Shown: positions 30,258-43,220 of the stretch, piece after piece
Position numbering within the stretch: the stretch's first letter is position 1
How the letters are laid out: each line of letters starts with the position of its first letter
Assembly: GCF_030824335.1 (NCBI RefSeq)
Contig: NZ_JAVBXX010000014.1
Span: 1-64,000 of the forward strand
From: Azonexus sp.
GTDB lineage: Bacteria; Pseudomonadota; Gammaproteobacteria; Burkholderiales; Rhodocyclaceae
Reading direction: 5' to 3'
DNA: 64,000 nucleotides
Notes under the pieces: generated by a model
Database searches by the model: none
The model's input: only the letters and a program-made list of their open reading frames with translations
Told to the model about the DNA's origin: nothing
Made by a program: the position numbers and the translations under genes

Positions 30258-30350
30258 GTCCATCATCGCGAGGAGCAAAGCGACGTGGCGATATAGAAAT
30301 AACGGCCTGATCAATGCAGTGGATTGCTCCGCTGCTCCCGCCATGACGGC
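30258..30350. repeat. Decayed palindromic interspersed repeat (REP/MITE-like)
   Basis: Two arms, about 30258-30292 and 30320-30350, are imperfectly complementary: ATCGCGAGGAGCAAAGCGAC on the left and TTGCTCCGCTGCTCCCGCCATGACG on the right. They resemble the CGTCATTGCGAGGAGCGAAGC family of small palindromic elements found in many bacterial genomes. It sits between convergent ilvE and a LysR gene and fills most of that gap. It may act as a bidirectional transcription end. Confidence 0.5.
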
Positions 30351-30392
30351 GCTATCGAGTTGATCAGCATCACCTTGATGCCGTCCTGAGTT

Positions 30393-31277
30393 TCAGGCGA
30401 GGCCCATCGTTGCCAGGTGTTCGAACAGCGCGCGCGCCGCCGGGCCAAGGGCGGCGCGTTCGCGGACGCACAGGTGGAGGTCGCGCGGCGCCCAGGCGTC
30501 GGCGATTTCCACCGTTTTCAGGCGGTCGACCGCAGAAACCGACGAGCGCGGCACCATGCCGATGCCGACGCCGGCTGCGACCATTCGGCAGACGGCGGCG
30601 AAGCTGCGCACCTGGATGCGCACATCGAGCCGGCCGCCAAGGCGCGCCGCGTGGTTCATCATGAAAGTGTGGATGGCGCTGCCGGCGTGCAGGCAGACGA
30701 AGGCTTCGGTCAGCACGTCGGCGAAGGCGATCTCGGGTTTTTGCGCCAGGGGGTGGTCGACCGCAACAATCAGCACCAGCCGGTCGCGCCGGTAGGGCGT
30801 CACTTCCAGCCCGCCGAAATCGCCCTCGGCTGCAACAACACCGATGTCTACCTGTCCGCTGGCAACAGCGCGGAGGATGGCCGGACTTGGCTGCTCTTCC
30901 AGGCTAACGCGGATTTTTGGATGCTCGCGCAGAAAATCGCCGAGATCCTCCGGCAGGAAGCAGTTGATCGCGTTGGTATTGCCGAAGACGGTGACCTGGG
31001 CATTCAGGCCGCTAGCGTAAGGCGCGAGATCGGCGTGCATCTGTTCAAGCTGAGCGAATACCTGCCGAGCATGGCGCAACAGCGATTCACCTGCCGAGGT
31101 CGTGGTCAGACCACGCGCATGACGCTGAAACAGCGCTACACCAAGTGTGGCTTCCAGTTGCGTCAGACGGTGGCTCGCTGATGATGGCGCCAGATGCACG
31201 CGCTCAGCGGCGCGGGTCAGGCTGCCTGTGTCAGCAATGGCAGCGACTAGCCGTAAGTCCGGTAGGTCGTAGTGCAT
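30393..31277 (-). CDS. LysR-family transcriptional regulator
   Basis: Regulator of 294 residues. The helix-turn-helix (about 3-62) reads LRLVAAIADTGSLTRAAERVHLAPSSASHRLTQLEATLG. The effector domain (about 88-290) contains LGDFLREHPKIRVSLEEQPS and VDIGVVAAEGDFGGLEV. It belongs to the large group near CbbR/GltC-like regulators, and the inducer is unknown. It lies downstream of the atp operon terminator, transcribed in the same direction, and convergent with ilvE. No adjacent divergent target gene is visible. Confidence 0.9.
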   Translation of the reverse strand: MHYDLPDLRLVAAIADTGSLTRAAERVHLAPSSASHRLTQLEATLGVALFQRHARGLTTTSAGESLLRHARQVFAQLEQMHADLAPYASGLNAQVTVFGNTNAINCFLPEDLGDFLREHPKIRVSLEEQPSPAILRAVASGQVDIGVVAAEGDFGGLEVTPYRRDRLVLIVAVDHPLAQKPEIAFADVLTEAFVCLHAGSAIHTFMMNHAARLGGRLDVRIQVRSFAAVCRMVAAGVGIGMVPRSSVSAVDRLKTVEIADAWAPRDLHLCVRERAALGPAARALFEHLATMGLA

Positions 31278-31312
31278 GGCTTATCCGCCCGATGCAGAAA
31301 AATTCACGACAA

Positions 31313-31340
31313 TAAAAAAGGCAGCCTAAGCTGCCTTTTT
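31313..31340 (-). terminator. Rho-independent terminator of the atp operon
   Basis: A six-base stem GGCAGC/GCTGCC with a four-base loop is flanked by six As and five Ts, so it could work in both directions. It lies 16 bases after the atpC stop and 36 before the LysR start. Confidence 0.88.
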
Positions 31341-31355
31341 CCTGAACACTGATAC

Positions 31356-31781
31356 TCAGTGAGTGTGCTTGCGCAGACGCTGAATTGCCTGAAGCTGAGC
31401 GATTGCTTGTGCCAGTTCCGACTCGGCTGCCGCGTAATCGATCTCTGCACGCCGATTGGCCAAGGCCTCCTCAGCACGCTTTTTCGCTTCAAGCGCTTTG
31501 GCTTCGTCAAGGTCATGGGCACGAATAGCGGTGTCCGCCAACACGGTAACCATGTTGGGTTGCACTTCCAGCATGCCGCCGGAGACATACACCAGTTCAA
31601 ACTCGCTTTGATCCGGCACCTTGAGACGAATGGTGCCGGGCTTGATGCGGGTTAGCAGTGGGGTATGTTGCGGCAGGATGCCAAGTTCCCCGGACTCGCC
31701 GGGAAACACTGCGATTTCCACCAGACCGGAGAAAATGGATTCTTCGGCACTGACGATATCACAATGAACGGTCATAACCAT
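31356..31781 (-). CDS. atpC: ATP synthase subunit epsilon
   Basis: Central-stalk and regulatory subunit of F1, 141 residues. The N-terminal beta-sandwich (about 1-88) begins [16 protein letters not shown] and includes [18 protein letters not shown]. The C-terminal two-helix domain (about 90-138) follows. The start at 31781 was chosen because AGGAG lies six bases upstream; starting two codons later is possible. It is the last gene of the operon. Confidence 0.97.
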   Translation of the reverse strand: MVMTVHCDIVSAEESIFSGLVEIAVFPGESGELGILPQHTPLLTRIKPGTIRLKVPDQSEFELVYVSGGMLEVQPNMVTVLADTAIRAHDLDEAKALEAKKRAEEALANRRAEIDYAAAESELAQAIAQLQAIQRLRKHTH

Positions 31782-31806
31782 TGCTGGCTCCTATGCTGAG
31801 GCCGCA

Positions 31807-33243
<1,437 letters not shown>

Positions 33244-33247
33244 TCAA

Positions 33248-34111
33248 TCAGACGGCGGCTGCGCCGCTCACGATTTCCGACAGTTCCTTGGTAATCGCTG
33301 CCTGACGGGCCTTGTTATAGACCAGCTTCAATTCACCGATAACGTTCTTCGCGTTATCCGACGCAGACTTCATGGCAACCATCCGGGCGGACTGCTCGGA
33401 GGCCATGTTTTCGGCTACGGCTTGGTAAATCAGCGCTTCGACATAGCGGAGCAAGAGATCGTCGATCACTGGCTGGGCTTCCGGCTCATAGACATAGTCC
33501 CAGCCCGGCTGGTGTTCAGCCTTGACGACGTCGTCGGAAAGCGGCAGCAGTTTTTCGAAAACCGGTTCCTGTTTCATCGTGTTGATGAAGCGGGTGTAGC
33601 CGATATACAGCGCGTCAATCTCGCCCTTCATGTAAGCGTCGAGTTGAAGCTTGAGTGGTCCGATCAACTTTTCCAGATGCGGGGTATCACCCAGCCCGAT
33701 GACGTGCGAAACAACGTTCGCACCAGCGCGCTGCATGAAACCAAGTCCCTTGTTACCGATACAGGTTGCCTGGAACTTGATCTGCTGGCTATCGAGTTCC
33801 TTCATCTTGACCAAAATCATGCGCAAGACGTTGGAATTCAAGCCACCGCACAGGCCTTTGTCAGAAGTGACAATGACCATGCCGATCGATTTCTGCTCAC
33901 GCGTTTCGAGGAACGGATGCTTGTACTCGGTCAGAGCGTGCGACAAATTGCCTGCAACGCGCCGGATCTTCTCGCCGTAGGGGCGGGCAGCCCGCATCCG
34001 GTCCTGCGCTTTGCGCATTTTGGATGCGGCCACCATCTCCATGGCCTTGGTGATCTTGCGCGTGTTTTCGACGCTCTTGATCTTGTTGCGAATTTCCTTG
34101 CCGCTAGGCAT
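33248..34111 (-). CDS. atpG: ATP synthase subunit gamma
   Basis: Rotor shaft of F1, 287 residues. The N-terminal helix ([32 protein letters not shown]) and C-terminal helix ([22 protein letters not shown]) form the coiled coil that turns in the alpha/beta ring. It lies 31 bases upstream of atpD. Confidence 0.98.
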   Translation of the reverse strand: MPSGKEIRNKIKSVENTRKITKAMEMVAASKMRKAQDRMRAARPYGEKIRRVAGNLSHALTEYKHPFLETREQKSIGMVIVTSDKGLCGGLNSNVLRMILVKMKELDSQQIKFQATCIGNKGLGFMQRAGANVVSHVIGLGDTPHLEKLIGPLKLQLDAYMKGEIDALYIGYTRFINTMKQEPVFEKLLPLSDDVVKAEHQPGWDYVYEPEAQPVIDDLLLRYVEALIYQAVAENMASEQSARMVAMKSASDNAKNVIGELKLVYNKARQAAITKELSEIVSGAAAV

Positions 34112-34126
34112 GGCGTTCTCCTAAGA

Positions 34127-35665
<1,539 letters not shown>

Positions 35666-35674
35666 GAAAATCTC

Positions 35675-36208
35675 CTAGTTGTTCAGTGCCACGGCCATCG
35701 CGTCGAGTTTGCCGCGGACTGAAGCATCCAGCATCTGGTCACCGACGGTGACCCGCACACCACCAATCAGACTCGTATCGATTTCGACACGGGCGGTCAG
35801 GCGGGTTCCGAAGCGGGGTTCCAGCTGTTGCAGCAGGGCAGCCACTTGGGTTTCGTCAATGGGGAATGCGGAATACACCACCGCCTCCTGGACCCCTTCT
35901 TCCTGGCTACGGGCCAGTTCGAAAAGCCGGGAAATATCCGGCAGGAGTGCGAGACGCCGGTTTTCGGCGAGGGTACGAACAAAATTGGCAAGAATTGGGT
36001 CCTTGTCGTCAGACAAAGAAATAAACAATTCAGCAATCTGTTCAACGGAGAGCCGGGGATTGCTCATGACTTGAGCCATGTCCCCGTCCTGGGCGATCAG
36101 CGCGAGCCGTTGCAGGCGTGCGGACCAGATGCCCTGTGCCCCGGTTTCCTTGGCCAGCTTGAAAGCGGCGTCGGCGTAGGGGCGAGCGATGGTGACGGAT
36201 TCAGCCAT
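35675..36208 (-). CDS. atpH: ATP synthase subunit delta
   Basis: Peripheral-stalk subunit connecting F1 to subunit b, 177 residues. The N-terminal helical bundle begins ITIARPYADAAFKLA-like (VTIARPYADAAF). The C-terminal GGVRVTVGDQMLDASVRGKL is the family signature. It lies five bases downstream of atpF. Confidence 0.97.
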   Translation of the reverse strand: MAESVTIARPYADAAFKLAKETGAQGIWSARLQRLALIAQDGDMAQVMSNPRLSVEQIAELFISLSDDKDPILANFVRTLAENRRLALLPDISRLFELARSQEEGVQEAVVYSAFPIDETQVAALLQQLEPRFGTRLTARVEIDTSLIGGVRVTVGDQMLDASVRGKLDAMAVALNN

Positions 36209-36213
36209 AAGCG

Positions 36214-36684
36214 TTACAGATCCTGTTTGATCGTGGCCAGAATGTCGGAATGAGCCTGGGCATTGATCTCGCGACGCAGAATTTGCTCGGCGCCTTTGAC
36301 GACCAGAGCCGAGACCTGTTCACGCAACTGCTCTTTGGCGCGGACAGCTTCCTGGTCGATTTCGGCCTTCGCACCGGCAACGATGCGATCAGCTTCCGTT
36401 TTGGCGGACAGCTTGGCTTCTTCAATCAGTTGAGCCCCACGCTTTTCAGCATTGGCGATCAGTTCTGCGGCCTTTTCCTTGCCTTCACGGAGAGCATCCG
36501 TAGAGCGCTTGGTGGCCAGTTCGAGATCCTGCTTGCCGCGTTCAGCAGCAGCCAGACCATCCGCGATCTTCTTCGCACGCTCATCGAGCGCCTTCACAAT
36601 GGGCGGCCACACGAATTGCATCGTGAACCACGCCAGAATGAAGAACACAACGAGCTGTGCAAACAACGTTGCGTTCAGATTCAC
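36214..36684 (-). CDS. atpF: ATP synthase subunit b
   Basis: Peripheral-stalk subunit of 156 residues. One N-terminal membrane helix (about 5-25; [22 protein letters not shown]) is followed by a long charged helix (about 30-150) that dimerises and reaches F1. A single b-type gene is present, as in other proteobacteria with b2 stalks. Confidence 0.97.
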   Translation of the reverse strand: MNLNATLFAQLVVFFILAWFTMQFVWPPIVKALDERAKKIADGLAAAERGKQDLELATKRSTDALREGKEKAAELIANAEKRGAQLIEEAKLSAKTEADRIVAGAKAEIDQEAVRAKEQLREQVSALVVKGAEQILRREINAQAHSDILATIKQDL

Positions 36685-36726
36685 GGTGTTAGTCCTCTTC
36701 TAAAGGGTTGATCGGAAGAGGAGGGA

Positions 36727-36993
<267 letters not shown>

Positions 36994-37043
36994 CTAAGTT
37001 TAAGTAATGAAAAGGTAAAGCGAAAACAGGGACTACAGATAAA

Positions 37044-37877
37044 TCAGTGACCTTCGTGCGCCTGACCGACATACACCAGCGTCAGCATCATGAAGATGAA
37101 GGCTTGCAACGTGATGATCAGGATGTGGAAGATGGCCCAGATCGAACCGGCGATGATGTGACCGACAAAACCGAAAACGGTCGCGGTCCCCCCCAGCAGC
37201 GCGATCAGCATGAACACCAGCTCGCCGGCGTACATGTTGCCGAACAGTCGCATGCCGTGCGAAACGGTCTTGGCGACGAATTCGATCATCTGCATGATGA
37301 AATTGATCGGGTAGAGCAGCGGGTGGCTGCCGAACGGGGCGGTGAAGAGCTCATGAATCCAGCCACCGAGGCCCTTGATCTTGATGTTGTAGTAGATGCA
37401 GACAAGCAGCACGCCAACCGACATGCCCAGTGCTGCATTCAGGTCGGCGGTACCGACGACGCGCTGGTAGTGGATGCCGAACATTTCGCCGATTTTCGGC
37501 AGCAGATCGACCGGCAGCAAGTCCATTGCATTCATGAAGAAAATCCAGACAAAGACGGTCAGCGCCAGGGGCGAGACGAACTTGCGGGATTCTGCGCTGT
37601 GGATGATGCCCTTGGCCTGCTCGGAAACCATATCAACGAGGATTTCAACGGCTGCCTGAAAACGCCCCGGCACACCGGAGGTAGCCTTGCGGGCTGCCAG
37701 CCAGAGGACAAAGACCGTGGCCAAGCCGAGCACGATGGAATAGAACATCGTGTCGATATTGATGACGGTCCAGTCAATCACGGACTTTTGTGCGTGACCG
37801 GTGGAATTCAGATGGGTCAAGTGGTGGACGATGTACTCGCCAGATGTCGGTGCTGCGCTACCTGCGGCCATGTTCAT
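37044..37877 (-). CDS. atpB: ATP synthase subunit a
   Basis: Membrane stator subunit of 277 residues with five or six helices and the half-channels for protons. The essential arginine lies in [15 protein letters not shown]. The start at 37877 overlaps the atpI stop (ATGA). An in-frame ATG at 37871 and a TTG three codons upstream are alternatives. Confidence 0.96.
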   Translation of the reverse strand: MNMAAGSAAPTSGEYIVHHLTHLNSTGHAQKSVIDWTVINIDTMFYSIVLGLATVFVLWLAARKATSGVPGRFQAAVEILVDMVSEQAKGIIHSAESRKFVSPLALTVFVWIFFMNAMDLLPVDLLPKIGEMFGIHYQRVVGTADLNAALGMSVGVLLVCIYYNIKIKGLGGWIHELFTAPFGSHPLLYPINFIMQMIEFVAKTVSHGMRLFGNMYAGELVFMLIALLGGTATVFGFVGHIIAGSIWAIFHILIITLQAFIFMMLTLVYVGQAHEGH

Positions 37878-38212
37878 TTCTTCCAAAAGGCTAAAAAACC
37901 AGCATGCAAGACAATCGCCAGGCCAATCAGCAAGCTAGGCCAGTGCATCGCGGGGTATCCCTTGATGGCGATTGCCAGAATTCCGATGGTGGCGGCAATT
38001 TTGAGGAACTCGCCGATGAAGAAATTCGCCACATACGATGCCTCGGGGCGATTTTTCAACATACTCAGGCGAACCACGAAGAAAAGGTTGGGAAGAATGG
38101 CAGCCAATGCCGCAAAACCCACCGAGACAACCCCCCGCGTCCCTACCATTGCACCGGCCAAGATGGCTGTAATCACTGCTGCACCAAATTGCAGATATAT
38201 CGCTTTTTTCAT
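37874..38212 (-). CDS. atpI: ATP synthase subunit I (AtpI-like assembly factor)
   Basis: Small membrane protein of 112 residues with four predicted helices, first gene of the atp operon. The pattern [19 protein letters not shown] is typical of AtpI in betaproteobacteria. The start at 38212 is preceded by GCAGGG. A longer in-frame extension upstream to 38284 lacks homology. AtpI aids assembly of the c-ring. Confidence 0.88.
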   Translation of the reverse strand: MKKAIYLQFGAAVITAILAGAMVGTRGVVSVGFAALAAILPNLFFVVRLSMLKNRPEASYVANFFIGEFLKIAATIGILAIAIKGYPAMHWPSLLIGLAIVLHAGFLAFWKK

Positions 38213-38293
38213 GGTGCCCTGCAATCGTTGACCGGCTGTGCCACACAGACCTAAATGATACAAGACTTCAAAAATCAACGTCAATGAAAATTA

Positions 38294-38330
38294 AGGGTTT
38301 TCCGCATTGCAGCATGCGGCAAAAACCCCT
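38294..38330 (-). terminator. Terminator-like hairpin after parB
   Basis: An imperfect stem pairs GGGTTTT-(T)-CCGCAT with ATGCGG-AAAACCC. On the minus strand it is followed by TTAATTTTC. It overlaps the parB stop codon and lies upstream of atpI. It would separate the gid-par transcript from the atp operon, whose promoter should lie within 38213-38290. Confidence 0.6.
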
Positions 38331-39180
38331 AGCGAAGCCGTCCGAGAATGCCTTCCAACTGATCGAGGTCGCCGAATTCAATGGTGATTTTTCCGGCGCC
38401 CTTCTTGTTGCTGCGGATTGCTACAGCGGCACCGACGCTGTCGGACAACTCCTCCTGCAGACGTAGCAGGTCGCGGTCTACCGGTTGCGCCCCAGCCTGC
38501 TTCGGCGGATTGATGATCTGCTGGACGAGCCGTTCGGCCTCGCGTACCGACAGGCCTTTCTGCACGATGCGCTGGGCAACGGCCACCTGCTGCGCGCCAG
38601 ATAGCGGCAACAGCGCACGAGCGTGGCCCATGTCGAGCTTGCCGGTAATGAGCAATTCCTGGACGCTTGCGGTCAACTGCAGCAAGCGCAGCAAATTCGA
38701 TGCGGCCGGTCGCGAACGACCGACCGCATCGGCTGCCTGTTGATGGGTCAAGCCGAATTCGTCGATCAGGCGCTGCAACCCTTGGGCCTCTTCCAACGGG
38801 TTGAGATTCTCGCGCTGAATGTTTTCGATCAGCGCCATGGCCAGCGCCTGCTCATCGGGAATGCTGCGCACCAGAACAGGCACTTCATCGAGTCCGGCAA
38901 TTTGTGCAGCGCGCCAACGACGTTCGCCGGCCACAATTTCGTAACGCTCGGCGCCTGGGGTGCTTTCAACGGCACGCACCAGAATCGGCTGCATGATCCC
39001 TTGTGCCTTGATCGAACCAGCGAGTTCGGCCAGTGAATCCTGATCCATATGGGTCCGCGGCTGGTATTTGCCGGGTTTCATCCGGTCGACCGGCAGATTG
39101 CGCTGCTCGTCACCCTGCGGCTTGTCGCTACCGGAAAGCAATGCATCGAGGCCGCGGCCGAGTCCCTTCATCTTGATCAT
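38329..39180 (-). CDS. parB: Chromosome-partitioning protein ParB
   Basis: CTPase/DNA-binding clamp of 283 residues. The N-terminus MKGLGRGLDALLS, the CTP-binding GERRWRAAQ box and ENIQRENLNPLEEAQ are standard. The helix-turn-helix (LTHQQAADAVGRSRPAASNLLRLL) binds parS. The start overlaps the parA stop by four bases. No convincing parS site was found near the gene by eye. Confidence 0.96.
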   Translation of the reverse strand: MIKMKGLGRGLDALLSGSDKPQGDEQRNLPVDRMKPGKYQPRTHMDQDSLAELAGSIKAQGIMQPILVRAVESTPGAERYEIVAGERRWRAAQIAGLDEVPVLVRSIPDEQALAMALIENIQRENLNPLEEAQGLQRLIDEFGLTHQQAADAVGRSRPAASNLLRLLQLTASVQELLITGKLDMGHARALLPLSGAQQVAVAQRIVQKGLSVREAERLVQQIINPPKQAGAQPVDRDLLRLQEELSDSVGAAVAIRSNKKGAGKITIEFGDLDQLEGILGRLR

Positions 39181-39938
39181 TTGGCGACCTTTTCGAGTAT
39201 TTCCTGGGCGAGCGCGCTGTAGGCCAGCGCGCCCTTCGAGTTTTTGTCAAAAGCGATGACCGGCTTGCCGAAAGATGGCGCTTCGGCCAGCCGGACATTG
39301 CGCGGCACGATGGTCTTGTAGACCTTGTCGCCGAAGTGGCTTTCGAGTTCGTTCGACACTTGCTGGGTCAACGTGCTCTGGCCGTTGTACATGGTCCGTA
39401 GCAGGCCTTCGACTTCGAGCCTGGCATTCAGGTGGTGGCGTACCTTGCGCAGGGTTTCGACGAGATCGGACAAGCCTTCCAGCGCGTAGTATTCGCACTG
39501 CATCGGAATCAGCACAGAATCCGCCGCCACCAGGCCGTTGACCGTCAGCATGTTGAGCGCCGGCGGGCAGTCGATCAGAATGAAGTCGTAGGTGGCATGC
39601 CCCGCCTGCAGCGCACTTTTCAAGCGATATTCACGCTGTTCCAGATCGATCAATTCGACTTCTGCACCGGCCAGCTCACGGTTCGCCGGCAACACATCGA
39701 AACCGAACTCGGTCTGGATGCAGACTTCGGCCAGTGTCGCGGCACCGATCAGCAACTGATAAACCGTCGGCAGGGCTTCTTTCTTGGTGATGCCGGCCCC
39801 GGTAGTCGCGTTGCCCTGCGGGTCCATGTCGATCAGCAGCACACGCTGGCCTTCGACAGCGAGCGAGGCGGCCAGATTGACCGCAGTCGTCGTCTTGCCG
39901 ACGCCGCCTTTCTGGTTGGTGATGGCGAGTACTTTCAT
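39177..39938 (-). CDS. parA: Chromosome-partitioning ATPase ParA
   Basis: Walker-type ATPase of 253 residues. The deviant Walker A is KGGVGKTT at residues 10-17, Walker A-prime is DMDPQGNATTG, and Walker B is ILIDCPPAL. The length and gene order mnmG-rsmG-parA-parB are the chromosomal type, suggesting that the replication origin may be near. Confidence 0.97.
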   Translation of the reverse strand: MKVLAITNQKGGVGKTTTAVNLAASLAVEGQRVLLIDMDPQGNATTGAGITKKEALPTVYQLLIGAATLAEVCIQTEFGFDVLPANRELAGAEVELIDLEQREYRLKSALQAGHATYDFILIDCPPALNMLTVNGLVAADSVLIPMQCEYYALEGLSDLVETLRKVRHHLNARLEVEGLLRTMYNGQSTLTQQVSNELESHFGDKVYKTIVPRNVRLAEAPSFGKPVIAFDKNSKGALAYSALAQEILEKVAK

Positions 39939-39945
39939 GGGTTTT

Positions 39946-40566
39946 TCAATCCGTGCCGGCTTTCAAAATGATCAGATGTCGTTCGGCATCAAGCCCCGGC
40001 ACCGTCAGCGGAATAATGGCTTCCACCAGAATATCCGCCGGCAAAGCCTTGATTTCCTCATCTGGACGGATACCTTTCATGGCCAGCCAGCGCCCGCCCG
40101 GCGCGAGCAGGTGGCGGGTCAACTGGATGAACAAAGGAATTTCGGCAAAGGCGCGTGAGCTGATCTGGGCGTACTGGCCGGGCATTTCTTCGACCCGGGC
40201 GTGGTGGACCGTAACATTCTTCAGTTGTAACTCGATGACAGCCTGCTGCAGGAAGGTGGTTTTCTTCTGCACGGTATCGACCATGCTCACCGCCAGTTCC
40301 AGCTTGGCAATGGCCAGCGGAATGCCGGGCAAGCCGCCGCCGGAGCCGACATCGAGCAGCGAACCGTCGCCGACATGCGGCAGGATGGCGAGCGAATCAA
40401 GCAGGTGGTGCGAAATGGCCTGCGCCGGATCGCGCAGCGCGGTCAGGTTGTAGGTCTTGTTCCACTTGAGCAGCAGGTCGCGGAAGGCGAGCAACTGCTG
40501 CTGTGCATCGGTAGGCAGGTCGAGGCCGAGTTGGTTCAGACCGGAGGCAAGTGTGATCGTGCTCAT
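39946..40566 (-). CDS. rsmG: 16S rRNA (guanine527-N7)-methyltransferase RsmG
   Basis: SAM-dependent methyltransferase of 206 residues. Motif I is [17 protein letters not shown] (about 66-82), and the [14 protein letters not shown] block follows. It methylates G527 in the 530 loop of 16S rRNA. The start overlaps the mnmG stop by four bases. Confidence 0.96.
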   Translation of the reverse strand: MSTITLASGLNQLGLDLPTDAQQQLLAFRDLLLKWNKTYNLTALRDPAQAISHHLLDSLAILPHVGDGSLLDVGSGGGLPGIPLAIAKLELAVSMVDTVQKKTTFLQQAVIELQLKNVTVHHARVEEMPGQYAQISSRAFAEIPLFIQLTRHLLAPGGRWLAMKGIRPDEEIKALPADILVEAIIPLTVPGLDAERHLIILKAGTD

Positions 40567-42461
40567 GCGGCTTGCGACAGCTTGAAGCGCTTCAGGTGGA
40601 TCAGCAGCAGCGAGATTGCCGCCGGCGTCAGGCCCTGGATGCGCGAGGCCTGGCCGATGGTCTGCGGCTTGTGCTGCTGCAGCTTCTGGCGAACCTCGTT
40701 GGACAGGCCGGCGACCGTCGCGTAGTCGAGATCGACCGGCAGCAAGGTGTTCTCGTAGCCGGCCGCCTTGGCGACTTCGTCGGCCTGGCGGTCGATGTAG
40801 CCCTGATATTTGGCCGAGATTTCCAGTTGTTCGATGACCGCTTCGTCAATTTCCGGCAATTCTTGCGGTCGACCGTCGATTTCCAGCGAAATCAGGCTGC
40901 GATAGCTAACTTCCGGCCGGCGCAGCAGTTCGAATAGGTTGTATTCGTGGTCGATCGCCTTGCCGAGCACGCGGATGCTGTCCTCGGCTGGCGTGATCTT
41001 CGGATTGACCCAAGTCGACTTCAGTCGTTCCTGTTCGCCGGCGATGGCGTCACGTTTGCGGCAGAAAGCATCCCAGCGCACGTCGTCGACCAGACCGAGC
41101 GCCCGGCCCTGTTCGGTCAGACGCAGGTCGGCATTGTCTTCGCGCAGGCTCAGGCGATACTCGGCGCGGCTGGTGAACATCCGGTACGGGTCGCTGACGC
41201 CGCGCGTGATCAGGTCGTCGACCAGCACGCCGAGGTAGGCCTCGTTGCGCTTCGGGCACCAGCCCGGCTCGCCCTTGACATAGCGCACGGCGTTGATGCC
41301 GGCGAGCAGGCCCTGCGCCGCCGCTTCCTCGTAGCCGGTGGTGCCGTTGATCTGGCCGGCGAAGAACAGGCCGCTGATGGCCTTCGATTCCAGCGTGTCC
41401 TTCAGGCCGCGCGGGTCGTAGAAATCGTATTCGATGGCGTAGCCGGGGCGCAGGATGTGCACGTTTTCCATGCCGCGGATCGAGCGGACCAGCGCCAGCT
41501 GGATGTCGAATGGCAGGCTGGTCGACACACCGTTCGGGTAAATTTCGTGCGTCGTCAGGCCTTCCGGTTCGAGGAAGACGTTGTGCCGGTTCTTGTCGGC
41601 GAAGCGGTGGATCTTGTCTTCAATCGACGGGCAGTAGCGCGGCCCGACGCCTTCGATGACGCCGGTGTACATCGGCGAACGGTCGAGGCCGCTGCGGATG
41701 ATGTCGTGCGTACGCTCGTTGGTTTCGGTGATCCAGCATGGCAACTGTTTCGGGTGCTGCGCGGCATTGCCGAGGAAGGAAAAGACCGGCATCGGCTGAT
41801 CCGAATGCTGTTCTTCCATCACCGAGAAATCGATGGTCTTGCCATCCAGGCGCGGCGGCGTGCCGGTCTTCAGCCGGCCTTGCGGCAGCTTCAACTCTTT
41901 CAGGCGGGCCGCCAGCGAATTCGATGGCGGATCGCCCATGCGCCCGCCGGTGTAGTTTTCCAGACCGACGTGAATCTTGCCGTTGAGGAAGGTTCCTGCG
42001 GTCAACACCACCGAACCGGCCAAAAAGCGGATGCCCAGTTGCGTCACCGCGCCGCACACCTTGTCGCCCTCGACGATCAGGTCGTCGCAGGCTTCGGCGA
42101 AAATGGTCAGGTTGGGCTGGTTTTCCAGGCGCGAGCGGATCGCCTGCTTGTACAGCACGCGGTCGGCCTGCGCCCGGGTTGCCCGCACAGCCGGGCCTTT
42201 CGAGGCGTTCAGGATGCGGAACTGGATGCCGGACTCGTCGGTCGCCGCGGCCATCGCGCCACCCAGCGCATCGACTTCGCGCACCAGGTGGCCCTTGCCG
42301 ATACCGCCGATCGAAGGATTGCAGCTCATCGCCCCGAGCGTATCGAGGTTGTGCGTCAGCAATAGCGTGTTCGCACCGGCCCGTGCTGCGGCAAGCGCGG
42401 CTTCGGTGCCGGCGTGACCGCCGCCGACGACGATGACATCGAAACGGGTGGGATAGAGCAT
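40563..42461 (-). CDS. mnmG: tRNA uridine-5-carboxymethylaminomethyl modification enzyme MnmG
   Basis: FAD-dependent subunit of the MnmEG complex, which modifies U34 of several tRNAs; 632 residues. The N-terminal FAD-binding motif is [21 protein letters not shown]. The two family signatures [13 protein letters not shown] and [23 protein letters not shown] are visible. Typical full length. It is the first gene of the mnmG-rsmG-parA-parB cluster. Confidence 0.98.
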   Translation of the reverse strand: MLYPTRFDVIVVGGGHAGTEAALAAARAGANTLLLTHNLDTLGAMSCNPSIGGIGKGHLVREVDALGGAMAAATDESGIQFRILNASKGPAVRATRAQADRVLYKQAIRSRLENQPNLTIFAEACDDLIVEGDKVCGAVTQLGIRFLAGSVVLTAGTFLNGKIHVGLENYTGGRMGDPPSNSLAARLKELKLPQGRLKTGTPPRLDGKTIDFSVMEEQHSDQPMPVFSFLGNAAQHPKQLPCWITETNERTHDIIRSGLDRSPMYTGVIEGVGPRYCPSIEDKIHRFADKNRHNVFLEPEGLTTHEIYPNGVSTSLPFDIQLALVRSIRGMENVHILRPGYAIEYDFYDPRGLKDTLESKAISGLFFAGQINGTTGYEEAAAQGLLAGINAVRYVKGEPGWCPKRNEAYLGVLVDDLITRGVSDPYRMFTSRAEYRLSLREDNADLRLTEQGRALGLVDDVRWDAFCRKRDAIAGEQERLKSTWVNPKITPAEDSIRVLGKAIDHEYNLFELLRRPEVSYRSLISLEIDGRPQELPEIDEAVIEQLEISAKYQGYIDRQADEVAKAAGYENTLLPVDLDYATVAGLSNEVRQKLQQHKPQTIGQASRIQGLTPAAISLLLIHLKRFKLSQAA

Positions 42462-42608
42462 GGGTTGGCGATGTTGCAGTGCGGAACAGGACCGCGGATT
42501 TTACGGGCGAATGCCTGGTTTAGACAAGGATTACCGCGGCCGCATGGAAAAAATAATTCGCCAAATCAATTGCTTGCACTTGCGCGATGGGCTACGGAAT
42601 GGCCGTGT

Positions 42609-43220
42609 TCATTGCGGCAAAAGTAGGCAGAAGGCCGCCCCGTCGGCATTCTTCAATTCAATCCGTCCAGTCTGGCCTTGATTGTGGTGAAAGGCAGCCA
42701 CCTGGCTCGCCAGGTGCAAGCCCAGACCCGTTCCCTCGCGGCTCAAGGCAGACATGCGGGCCGGCTGGTCGATCATGTCCGGCGGAAAGCCCGGCCCGTC
42801 ATCGCGAATTTCAAAAAGCAGGTTGGTGCCATGCTGCGCGGCAAACAGCGTAATCGTCGTCCGGGCATGGCGTAACGCGTTGTAAATCGCGTTGAGCAAC
42901 ACCATCCGGATCAACGCCTCGTCGTAAAACCACAATGTTGGGGCGTGGTCGGTGTCAATTTTTACGGTCAACGACGTTTGTCGGGCAATTTCTGCGGCCA
43001 GTTCTGCGAATAACTCGGCCGGCACGTGGGCATCGATATCCACGCCCAAAGCGCCCTTTTGGGCCTTGTAGAAAACCAGCAGACGCGTCAGCGTGGCAGC
43101 GGCTTCGAGCGCGCCATGCAAGGTTTCTGCATCGCCTTTGGCTTCCGCCCGGCCAGCCAGGATGGCCAAGCGGTTTTTGACATCGTGGATGGTCAGCGCG
43201 GCAAGTTCGGTGAATTCCAT
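42609..43220 (-). CDS. Small soluble histidine-kinase-like ATPase, partner of the response regulator/TPR gene
   Basis: Cytoplasmic protein of 203 residues without membrane helices. The N-terminus carries a short dimerisation helix with IHDVKNRLAILAG, an HxxxN H-box of the HWE/NtrB-like kind, where the His near residue 12 could accept phosphate. The ATPase domain shows NAIYNALRHA (N box), RDDGPGFP (G1) and GTGLGLHLAS (G2). No sensor domain is present. Its start overlaps the stop of the response-regulator/TPR gene by one base (TAATG), so the two proteins are made together. Confidence 0.85.
   Translation of the reverse strand: MEFTELAALTIHDVKNRLAILAGRAEAKGDAETLHGALEAAATLTRLLVFYKAQKGALGVDIDAHVPAELFAELAAEIARQTSLTVKIDTDHAPTLWFYDEALIRMVLLNAIYNALRHARTTITLFAAQHGTNLLFEIRDDGPGFPPDMIDQPARMSALSREGTGLGLHLASQVAAFHHNQGQTGRIELKNADGAAFCLLLPQ

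Noticed and set aside
37047..38231. 394-codon plus-strand frame across atpB and atpI
   Set aside because: Antisense to two well-supported atp genes; His/Asp/Gln-rich shadow composition.
40947..42365. 472-codon plus-strand frame opposite mnmG
   Set aside because: Antisense shadow of mnmG; composition dominated by Val/Ala/Asp/Arg without motifs or a ribosome site.
38213..42608. parS or DnaA-box cluster near parAB/mnmG marking the origin
   Set aside because: No clear TGTTTCACGTGAAACA-like site and no cluster of TTATNCACA boxes was found by eye, so the origin is not claimed inside the window.
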